Below are positions 6,076 to 11,502 of a DNA stretch of 11,502 nucleotides, piece by piece. The DNA is from Burkholderiales bacterium (GTDB lineage Bacteria > Pseudomonadota > Gammaproteobacteria > Burkholderiales > SG8-39). The position numbers and the translations under genes are program-made. The DNA lies in NCBI GenBank assembly GCA_017880745.1, contig JADGRR010000051.1:1-11502 (forward strand). The letters are read 5' to 3'. The notes under the pieces are model-generated. The model saw only the letters and a program-made list of their open reading frames with translations. It did not search any database and was not told where the DNA came from. Position 1 is the first letter of the stretch. Each line of letters starts with the position of its first letter.

Positions 6076-8041
6076 ATTTCAGCGGATGCTGCGCGAGCCA
6101 GGAGAGCGCCTCCGTGCGCAAGGTTTCGCGCTCGGCCGCGGACAGGCCTGCGGGATCGAAGCGATGGCGATAATGCAGCCGCGCGAGCCGCTGTAAGGCT
6201 GCGGCGCCCGGCTGCGCTGCGATCCGCGCCAGCCATTCGGTCACTGCTTCCGCGTTCTGCCTCGGATGGCCGAGCTGGGCCATGCGGCGCTCGATCAGAT
6301 AGAACTCGGAGTCCTGGCCAGGCCACGGCCTGTTCAATCCTGCTTCGCCCGTTGCTGCCGCAGTGTCGGCACGCCGGCCGCGCAGCGTGCGCCAGGCCAG
6401 CCATGCAAGCAGCGGCAACGCGACCCAGATCAAGCCTCCGGACCAGCCGCGTTCGCCCGCGCGCGCCGACCACGCCGACAGGCTGAAGCGCGCCCACGAC
6501 CACACATCGGCTAGCGGCGACCACCAGGGCGAGCCTGCGGCTTCGGCGGCGAACCAGGTAGGCGGGGTGGTATCGACGTCCCGCCAGGCGCCGCCGACCC
6601 AAGCGCGCACCCAGGCATGGGCATGCCGTTCGCGCACCACGTACGCGTGATCGAGCTTGCTCCATTCCTGAGCCGAGAAGCCGGTGGCATAGCGCGCAGG
6701 TATACCCGCCGCGCGCAACAACAATACGGTGGCGCTGGCGAAGTACTCGCAATGTCCGGCGCGCGTGGCGAGCAGAAACCCGGACAGCGGCGTACGCCCG
6801 CCCGCGGGCTTGCCCAGCCAGGTCGAATATTCGAAGCGATCGGTGAAAAATTGTTTCACTGTTGCCAGCACCTGCGCCGGCGTCAGCGCGGCGAGCCCGA
6901 GCTCGTTTGCGATCAGGGCTACGGCGGCGGCTTCGGCTTTCGGGATGCCCAGGTCGCGCGGCGTCGGCGGACCGTAGGCGGAGTTGCTGCTGCCGACCTG
7001 CGCGCGATAGCTGAACAAGCCGGGCTTGTGCTCGATCTGCACCGCGCCGAGCGCGTTCATTTTCATTTCGATCGCGGCCAGGCCTTCGATGCGCGCCGTG
7101 TTCGCCGGCAGCGACAGCACCGGATTGCCGTCGGAATCCTCGTGCAGCGTGACCTGCAACACCGGCTCCCGCGTATCGTTCAGTTTCCAGGCGGAAGTAC
7201 TTCCAAGCGTTGCGCCGCCGACCGGCGCAAGCTGCGCGAACCGGGCGTCGCGCGCGACCCAGGTGCCGCCCAGGTAATCGTCGTAGCTCGCGCGGTGCAG
7301 CAGGATGGGTGCGCTGACAGCGGGATCGGCCTCGACCCGCAGCACGATGCGCTGCGACAGCTTGAGATCGCCGATGGTGCCGATGCCGGTGGTGCTGCGG
7401 TAAGGATCGGTGCGCGCGCCGCCCGCCATCCATTCCGGCACTGCCGCTTCCAGCCATTGCTGCAGCCGGTGCAGGCCGAGTTGCCCGCCGAAGCCCGCGA
7501 GCGCGGCGGCGAGCAGCATGCCCGCCGCGATCGGCGCCGCGTAGCTGCGCGGCCGCGCGAGCAGCAGCGGCCATGCCGTGAGCAGCGTCAACCCGAGGTA
7601 GAACGCCGCGTCCTGCCGGTTGGCGGCGCTTGCGGCGAGCAGCCACAGCGCGAAAGCGGGATAGGCGAGGTTGAGCTTGATCGCTCGGCGCATCGGATTG
7701 CGGCGCAGGCTCCAGAACAGCACCGACAGGTCGAGCGCGCGCGCTGTGCTCCAGGCCTGCGCCAGCGCGAGCGGCAGCACGATGACCGGCATCCACTGGA
7801 ACAGCAGTGTGACGGCGCGCGGGTTGCCGAAGGTGAAATAAAGATAGACTGCGATCGCAAACAGCAGCACGGTGCAGAAGTCGGCCACGCGAATGAACTC
7901 CGCCGTTTCCAGGTGCCAGCGCCGTGCGACGTAGCGCGGCGCTTCGAGCAAGGCGGCGCTGGCGGCGGCCACCAGCCAGTTGCCGGTCTGGGCGCCCCAG
8001 AACAGCGCCGCCGCCGCGAGCAGGAACGGGGGCGTGTTCAC
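6068..8041 (-). CDS. tgpA: TgpA-type membrane transglutaminase-like protein (DUF3488 / transglutaminase core)
   Basis: The 657-residue inner-membrane protein has about six hydrophobic segments in residues 3-185, a large presumed periplasmic domain, one further membrane segment at about 531-548, and a cytoplasmic helical tail. The transglutaminase core has its triad: Cys431 in GHCEYF, His475 in HAHAWV, and Asp490 in VDTTPP. The length fits TgpA of Pseudomonas aeruginosa, reported as essential there; its substrate is not known to me. I chose GTG at 8041 although the frame stays open upstream to about 8350, because that extension is Arg-rich shadow sequence over the DUF58 coding region, while the GTG sits in a GTGA overlap with the DUF58 stop and is followed at once by the first membrane helix. 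The last gene of the minus-strand run; its stop region overlaps the convergent paiB. Confidence 0.93.
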   Translation of the reverse strand: MNTPPFLLAAAALFWGAQTGNWLVAAASAALLEAPRYVARRWHLETAEFIRVADFCTVLLFAIAVYLYFTFGNPRAVTLLFQWMPVIVLPLALAQAWSTARALDLSVLFWSLRRNPMRRAIKLNLAYPAFALWLLAASAANRQDAAFYLGLTLLTAWPLLLARPRSYAAPIAAGMLLAAALAGFGGQLGLHRLQQWLEAAVPEWMAGGARTDPYRSTTGIGTIGDLKLSQRIVLRVEADPAVSAPILLHRASYDDYLGGTWVARDARFAQLAPVGGATLGSTSAWKLNDTREPVLQVTLHEDSDGNPVLSLPANTARIEGLAAIEMKMNALGAVQIEHKPGLFSYRAQVGSSNSAYGPPTPRDLGIPKAEAAAVALIANELGLAALTPAQVLATVKQFFTDRFEYSTWLGKPAGGRTPLSGFLLATRAGHCEYFASATVLLLRAAGIPARYATGFSAQEWSKLDHAYVVRERHAHAWVRAWVGGAWRDVDTTPPTWFAAEAAGSPWWSPLADVWSWARFSLSAWSARAGERGWSGGLIWVALPLLAWLAWRTLRGRRADTAAATGEAGLNRPWPGQDSEFYLIERRMAQLGHPRQNAEAVTEWLARIAAQPGAAALQRLARLHYRHRFDPAGLSAAERETLRTEALSWLAQHPLKST

Positions 8042-9324
8042 AGCTCGGCCAGCCCTTCCTGGATTTTCCCGGGCGCGAGCACGCGCAACCAGGCGGGCGC
8101 CGCCTCGACGTCGCGTTCGCTCACGACCAGCACCTTCAGCGGCAGTCCGCTTTGCTGCAGCGCGCGGACCAACGCCTGCCGCGCCTCGTCCCAGGCAAGC
8201 AGGATCAGGACGCCGCCCGAGAGCGCGGCGCGCCGCGCGAGCACTGCGTCGTGCAGCCTGCGAAAAGTCCCGTCTGCAGAGGCGCGCACGCCGGCCAGGA
8301 TTTCGAGGAGGCTTCCCTGCTGCATCTGGCCGCGGCCGGCGGTGTAGCAATAACTTTCCGTGCCGACGAACATCAGGTCGAGCAGGGATTCCTGCGTGTC
8401 CAGGGTGCAGGCAAAGGAGGCGGCGAGCGATACGGCTTCCTCGAACACGGCATCGTCGCGGCCGGTGAAGGTATCGAGCACCAGCGCGTGGCGTTCGAAA
8501 AATTCGTCCTGGAATTCCTTCACCACCGGCTTACCGCTGCGGGCGTAGCTCTTCCAGTGGATGCGCTGCAACGGGTCCCCCGGGCGGTAGTCGCGCAGGC
8601 TCATGAACTCCTCGGATTCGCCCACCGACGAGGCGAGCGTGACGCCGCCATGCTGGTAGCGCCGTGCCCCGGGCAGGTTGAGCTGCGGCAGGCTGTAGCG
8701 GCGCGGCAGCACGACGACCTTGTCCGGCAGCGCCACGCGCGCCAGGCTGCGGAACAGCCCCAGCGGGTCGGCGCGCGCGACGGTGGCGCCCTCGAGTCTG
8801 AGCGTGCCGCGCCGGTAGGCGAGACCTTGCACGCGCACCTCGGCCTCGGCGCGCGGCGCCAGCGCGGGCAGGGTGGTTTCGTCGATATCCGCGATCTGAT
8901 TGCGCAGCGCCAGCCGCCACCAGCCGCGGTAAGTGGGGAACCTGAGCGCGGAGCGGAACTCGGCAAAAGCCGGGCGCGGATCGCAGAGGTCCTCCAGCAG
9001 GACGAGCCCGTCGGCCCGGCGCGTGCCCAGGTTTTTCACCCGCAGCCGATAATCAAATGCCTGACCTGCGGTGATCATGCGCGGCAGCACGCGCGCGACC
9101 TGGAATTTGGGGCGCAGCAGCATTGCCGCCAACATGGCGGCGGCGAGCAGCGCGCAGAGGAAGGTGAAAATCTGGTAGGCCAGCGTCTGATTGGTGTCGA
9201 TGCCCAGCGCGCCTGCAGTTACCAGGGTGCCGAGCGCGAGAAAGCCGGCGGCGGTAAAGCGCCGCGTCATCCACAACCAGATTCCGGAAACGGCGCTGAA
9301 TATCCGGTATGAGAGTCGCCACAT
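8038..9324 (-). CDS. DUF58 domain membrane protein of the MoxR module
   Basis: The 428-residue protein has two hydrophobic segments near the N terminus (about residues 22-70, separated by a short NQT-containing turn), then a beta-rich region, and the DUF58 signature RDYRPGDPLQRIHWKS (from about 244, D245). After the signature comes a von Willebrand A-like portion in which the metal-site motif is reduced to LDTFTG. Function is not established; the family accompanies MoxR ATPases and transglutaminases and is thought to act in envelope protein assembly or maturation. ATG 9324 is preferred because MWRLSYRIF followed by WMTRRFTAAG resembles the usual family N terminus. A TTG at 9363 would add 13 residues, and an ATG at 9270 would remove the first 18. 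Neither ATG nor TTG has a good ribosome site. The stop overlaps the GTG start of tgpA by 4 bases. Confidence 0.9.
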   Translation of the reverse strand: MWRLSYRIFSAVSGIWLWMTRRFTAAGFLALGTLVTAGALGIDTNQTLAYQIFTFLCALLAAAMLAAMLLRPKFQVARVLPRMITAGQAFDYRLRVKNLGTRRADGLVLLEDLCDPRPAFAEFRSALRFPTYRGWWRLALRNQIADIDETTLPALAPRAEAEVRVQGLAYRRGTLRLEGATVARADPLGLFRSLARVALPDKVVVLPRRYSLPQLNLPGARRYQHGGVTLASSVGESEEFMSLRDYRPGDPLQRIHWKSYARSGKPVVKEFQDEFFERHALVLDTFTGRDDAVFEEAVSLAASFACTLDTQESLLDLMFVGTESYCYTAGRGQMQQGSLLEILAGVRASADGTFRRLHDAVLARRAALSGGVLILLAWDEARQALVRALQQSGLPLKVLVVSERDVEAAPAWLRVLAPGKIQEGLAEL

Positions 9325-9335
9325 GGCAATCGGAA

Positions 9336-9363
9336 AATAAAAATTGCTGACCGCAGAGGTCAA
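9336..9363 (-). promoter_or_regulatory. Possible internal promoter ahead of DUF58-tgpA
   Basis: On the minus strand TTGACC (9363-9358) is followed after 16 bases by TTTATT (9341-9336), giving 5 of 6 and 4 of 6 matches to the sigma-70 hexamers. The tract is AT-rich, unlike its surroundings. Transcription would begin only a few bases before the chosen ATG at 9324, leaving almost no leader; this argues either against the promoter or for a start further downstream. Confidence 0.25.
9348..9362. repeat. 15-bp interrupted palindrome in the moxR-DUF58 gap
   Basis: TGACC (9348-9352) and GGTCA (9358-9362) are inverted copies around GCAGA. It overlaps the possible -35 hexamer TTGACC, the position expected of an operator. 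The short arms mean chance is a real alternative. Confidence 0.3.
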
Positions 9364-9372
9364 ATTACTCAG

Positions 9373-9400
9373 CCAACATTCTCGTTGCTGCCAGTGTTGG
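9373..9400. repeat. Inverted repeat after moxR
   Basis: CCAACA (9373-9378) and TGTTGG (9395-9400) can pair around a 16-base loop, a few bases after the moxR stop codon (9404-9406) in the direction of transcription. No T-run follows closely on the minus strand, so it is better read as a possible RNA-processing or 3'-stabilising hairpin than a terminator. Confidence 0.3.
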
Positions 9401-9403
9401 GGC

Positions 9404-10351
9404 TTACGCCGGGACCGGAATGGTTTTCAGGATGTCTTCGACGATGCCCTGCGCTGTGATGCCGGAGAATTTCGCTTCTTGCGCGAGCGCGAGCCGGTGC
9501 GCCAGCACCGGCACCGCGATTTCGCGAATATGCTCGGGGCGCACGAATTCCTCGCCGTCGGCGAGCGCCAGCGCCTGGGCCGTGTGGATGAGTGCGAGCG
9601 AGGCGCGCGGTCCGGCGCCCAGCAGCACCGGGGCGGCGCCGCGCGTGGCGCGCACCAGGTCGACTGCGTAGCGCTTGAGCTCGGCGCTTGCGCGCACCGC
9701 TTTGACGCGCTGCTTCAGCATCAGCACGTCGGGCACCGAAATGCAGGCGGAGATGCGCGTGAGCGGGTGCGCGATTTCCTGCGCCGACAGGATCTCCACC
9801 TCGGCCTCGGGCGCGACGTAGCCCAGCGACAGGCGCAGGGCGAAGCGATCCATCTGCGCTTCCGGCAAGGGGTAGGTGCCGCGGAACTCCACCGGGTTCT
9901 GCGTGGCGATGACGAAGAACAACTCGGAGAGGGCATGGGTCTGGCCCTCCACGCTCACCTGGCCTTCGGCCATGGCTTCGAGCAGCGCCGACTGGGTGCG
10001 CGGGCTGGCGCGATTGATCTCGTCGGCGAGCAGGATCTGGGTGAACACCGGCCCCGGGTGAAAGTGGAACGATTGGTCCCCGGGGTTGAATACCGACACG
10101 CCGAGAATGTCGGATGGCAGCAGATCCGGCGTGAACTGGGCGCGCTTGAACTCGGCGCCGATCGAGCGCGCCAGGGCTTTGGCGAGCGTGGTCTTGCCGG
10201 TACCCGGATTGTCTTCCAGCAGCACGTGGCCGCCGCTGATGAAGGCGGCGAGGATTTTGCGCACCGCAGCGGCCTGGCCGGATATGACCTGTTCGATATT
10301 GGCCGCGATGCGTTGCAGCAGTTCCTGCGGCGAAGTGGCCATCTGGTTCAT
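9404..10351 (-). CDS. MoxR-type AAA+ ATPase
   Basis: The 315-residue cytoplasmic ATPase has the MoxR layout: Walker A EDNPGTGKTT (46-55, K53), Walker B LLADEINRA (D110-E111), a sensor-1 segment ATQNPVEF with N152, the PLPEAQMDRF block that follows it in this family, and a C-terminal helical lid. MoxR proteins act as chaperones that mature partner complexes; here the likely partners are the DUF58 and transglutaminase proteins encoded next. The start at ATG 10351 is supported by AGGGGAG 4 bases upstream; an ATG three codons later (10342) is the alternative. The gap to rfaE2 upstream is 66 bp and to DUF58 downstream 79 bp, so co-transcription is plausible but looser than within DUF58-tgpA. No von Willebrand A-type partner gene, common in larger MoxR clusters, is seen in the window. 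Confidence 0.94.
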   Translation of the reverse strand: MNQMATSPQELLQRIAANIEQVISGQAAAVRKILAAFISGGHVLLEDNPGTGKTTLAKALARSIGAEFKRAQFTPDLLPSDILGVSVFNPGDQSFHFHPGPVFTQILLADEINRASPRTQSALLEAMAEGQVSVEGQTHALSELFFVIATQNPVEFRGTYPLPEAQMDRFALRLSLGYVAPEAEVEILSAQEIAHPLTRISACISVPDVLMLKQRVKAVRASAELKRYAVDLVRATRGAAPVLLGAGPRASLALIHTAQALALADGEEFVRPEHIREIAVPVLAHRLALAQEAKFSGITAQGIVEDILKTIPVPA

Positions 10352-10355
10352 GTTA

Positions 10356-10362
10356 CTCCCCT
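10356..10362 (-). promoter_or_regulatory. Ribosome binding site of moxR
   Basis: On the minus strand AGGGGAG lies 4 bases before the ATG at 10351. It is the strongest ribosome site in the right half and decides between the two close ATG codons. Confidence 0.65.
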
Positions 10363-10378
10363 GGCTGCCGCGCTTGTC

Positions 10379-10388
10379 TCCCGCGGGA
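10379..10388. repeat. 10-bp perfect palindrome in the rfaE2-moxR gap
   Basis: TCCCGCGGGA is fully self-complementary and sits about 17 bp before the moxR ribosome site. It could be a protein-binding site, but a palindrome of this size is common in GC-rich DNA. Confidence 0.25.
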
Positions 10389-10417
10389 TTGCCGCCCTGT
10401 GCCCAACGAAAGTACCG

Positions 10418-10912
10418 CTACGGATCCAAACGGCCGCGTATCTTATTCAGGGTCGTGGTGGTCGAGCGCTGGAACAGGAACGGGATCGAGTGGACCGCGC
10501 CGCCCCAAGCGACGACTTCCCTCGCGCCGACGATGGCTTCGGGTTTCCAGTCGCCGCCTTTCACCAGCACTTCGGGCCGGCAGGCGAGGATCAGTGCGAG
10601 CGGCGTGTCTTCGTCGAACCAGGTGACCAGATCCACCGCCTGCAGGGCGGCGAGCACGGCCATGCGGTCCTCGAGTCGGTTGATCGGCCGGTCATCGCCC
10701 TTGCCCAGGCGCCTGGCCGAGGCGTCGCTGTTGGCGGCGACAATCAGGCTCGCGCCCAGGGCGCGGGCCTGCGCGAGGTAGGTGACGTGGCCGCGATGCA
10801 GGATGTCGAATACGCCGTTGGTGAATACCAGCGGGCGCTCGAGGGCCGCGATCCTGCCGGCGAGTTGCGCCGGCTCGCACAGTTTTCCCTCGAATTCAGG
10901 TCGGTCACGCAT
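10418..10912 (-). CDS. rfaE2: D-glycero-beta-D-manno-heptose 1-phosphate adenylyltransferase (RfaE2/HldC type)
   Basis: The 164-residue cytoplasmic enzyme transfers AMP from ATP to heptose 1-phosphate, giving ADP-heptose for the LPS inner core. It is a nucleotidyltransferase of the HxGH class: TNGVFDILHRGH (31-42) holds the H39-x-x-H42 site, followed by ANSDAS, a basic-polar DDRPINRLEDRMAVLAAL segment, LVKGGDW, and the STTTTLNKI tail that corresponds to the family STT.I motif. In Escherichia coli this activity is fused to a kinase domain in HldE; here it stands alone, so a separate RfaE1-type kinase should be encoded elsewhere. ATG 10912 is the first codon after an in-frame TGA, leaving no room for an N-terminal extension; the ribosome site is weak. 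The gene lies between the BON and moxR genes, 68 and 66 bp away. Confidence 0.95.
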   Translation of the reverse strand: MRDRPEFEGKLCEPAQLAGRIAALERPLVFTNGVFDILHRGHVTYLAQARALGASLIVAANSDASARRLGKGDDRPINRLEDRMAVLAALQAVDLVTWFDEDTPLALILACRPEVLVKGGDWKPEAIVGAREVVAWGGAVHSIPFLFQRSTTTTLNKIRGRLDP

Positions 10913-10928
10913 TCAAGCGATGCGTGAT

Positions 10929-10973
10929 GGGGAACGGGCGCAGGATGAATCGCAACGACTTGGACTGTTCCCC
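10929..10973. repeat. Long-loop inverted repeat between the BON gene and rfaE2
   Basis: GGGGAAC (10929-10935) and GTTCCCC (10967-10973) are perfect complements with 31 bases between them, filling most of the 68-bp gap. One wobble and one further G:C pair extend the RNA stem to nine positions. No T-run follows in either direction, so it is not an intrinsic terminator. It may shape the mRNA between the two genes or be coincidental. Confidence 0.35.
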
Positions 10974-10980
10974 TTGCGCG

Positions 10981-11502
10981 TCACTTCGTCGGTTCCTCGA
11001 CGTATTCGAACACGCGCACCACCTTCTGCACGCCGCCGGTGGTGCGGGTGATTTCCACCGCCGCGTCGGCTTCCCTGCGCGTGACCAGTCCCAGCAGGTA
11101 GACCACGCTGCCTTCGGTCACCACCTTGACCTGGTTGATCGAAAAATTGCCGCCGTTGTCGACAAAGCGCGCTTTGACCTTGGAAGTGAGGTAGCTGTCG
11201 TTGCCGCGGGCGGTGTACGAGCTTACGCCGGCCACCTGAATCTCGTTGACCACACCGCGCACGTTGGGGATCTCACGCACGATGCTTTCGATCTGCGTCT
11301 TGGTGGCGGCGTCGGGTGCTTCGCCGGTGAGCAGCACGTTGCGGTTGAAGCTGGTGACGTTGATATGCACCCTGTCGCCGAAGCGGTCGTTGACGCGGCT
11401 TTCGCCGCGCAGGTCGATTTCCTTGTCCTCGGTCTGCGCGCCGACCGTGCGCCGGTCGTTCAGCGCGAGGGCGGTGGCGCCGGCGCCCCCGGCCACCAGC
11501 GG
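10981..11502 (-). CDS. dolP: Dual BON-domain periplasmic protein (DolP/YraP-like), 5' end outside the window
   Basis: The reading frame runs off the right edge without a convincing start; 173 residues are visible. A GTG at 11496 is in frame, but it falls in a hydrophobic, small-residue stretch (LVAGGAGATALAL) that resembles the mature N terminus just after a lipobox in YraP-type proteins, so I treat the gene as truncated. Next come NDRRTVGAQTEDKEIDLR, a first BON domain including VLLTGEAPD and VRGVVNEIQV, a linker (SSYTARGNDSYLTSKVKARF), and a second BON domain with VVYLLGLVTRREAD and VQKVVRVFEYVE. BON domains bind phospholipid; Escherichia coli DolP is an outer-membrane lipoprotein concentrated at division sites that supports envelope integrity. 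The lipid-attachment cysteine itself lies outside the window. It is the first visible gene of the minus-strand run and precedes rfaE2 by 68 bp. Confidence 0.88.
   Translation of the reverse strand, partial: PLVAGGAGATALALNDRRTVGAQTEDKEIDLRGESRVNDRFGDRVHINVTSFNRNVLLTGEAPDAATKTQIESIVREIPNVRGVVNEIQVAGVSSYTARGNDSYLTSKVKARFVDNGGNFSINQVKVVTEGSVVYLLGLVTRREADAAVEITRTTGGVQKVVRVFEYVEEPTK

Noticed and set aside
6617..8347. 576-codon plus-strand open frame across tgpA and the end of the DUF58 gene.
   Set aside because: It is Arg/Gln-rich, crosses the boundary between two well-supported minus-strand genes and has no recognisable motif, so it is a GC-driven shadow frame.
8042..8350. In-frame upstream extension of tgpA by 103 codons.
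   Set aside because: The extension is Arg-rich and lies wholly over DUF58 coding sequence; the GTGA overlap start gives the usual TgpA length and places the first membrane helix at the N terminus.
7924..9312. 462-codon plus-strand open frame opposite the DUF58 gene.
   Set aside because: Same compositional pattern with no domain; the minus strand carries the DUF58 signature in the expected place.
9344..10927. 527-codon plus-strand open frame opposite moxR and rfaE2.
   Set aside because: It spans two genes and the gap between them and reads as a His/Arg-rich shadow of the MoxR and RfaE2 coding sequences.
10929..10973. Intrinsic terminator between the BON gene and rfaE2.
   Set aside because: The loop is 31 bases and no T-run follows the stem on the minus strand, so the criteria for a Rho-independent terminator are not met.

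Overview
The window looks like chromosomal DNA from a high-GC proteobacterium, most likely a betaproteobacterium (Burkholderiales or Nitrosomonadales type). The reasons are strong G/C bias at third codon positions, the combination birA / type III pantothenate kinase (coaX) / small SPOR protein on one strand, and a stand-alone heptose-1-phosphate adenylyltransferase (rfaE2) next to a dual-BON lipoprotein-type gene. The species assignment is inference. No rRNA, tRNA, CRISPR array, insertion sequence or phage gene was seen, and no gap between genes exceeds 300 bases.

Left half, plus strand (1-6075): the 3' part of birA (biotin-protein ligase), a 192-bp gap carrying several repeat structures, two consecutive M81/MlrC-type metallopeptidase genes 3 bp apart, then coaX, a SPOR-domain membrane protein and a PaiB-type FMN-binding protein, closely spaced. 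birA (biotin attachment) and coaX (first step of CoA synthesis) are housekeeping genes that I recall as neighbours in many betaproteobacteria. Here the M81 pair lies between them, apparently with its own upstream control region, and coaX has a plausible -10 element just ahead of it.

Right half, minus strand (11502 down to 6068), in transcription order: a 5'-truncated dual-BON protein (DolP/YraP-like), rfaE2 (ADP-heptose synthesis for LPS), a MoxR-type AAA+ ATPase, a DUF58 membrane protein and a TgpA-type membrane transglutaminase. The last three form the widespread MoxR-DUF58-transglutaminase module; DUF58 and the transglutaminase are joined by a GTGA start/stop overlap. The region is themed around the cell envelope. 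The two halves converge, and the paiB and tgpA stop regions overlap by 8 bp.

Most of the window is ordinary housekeeping sequence. The parts most worth a second look are the M81 gene pair between birA and coaX, the structured leader before it (GC hairpin, perfect 9-bp tandem repeat, 21-bp interrupted palindrome), and the 79-bp moxR-DUF58 gap with a possible internal promoter and two inverted repeats. I saw no convincing evidence for a wholly new system.
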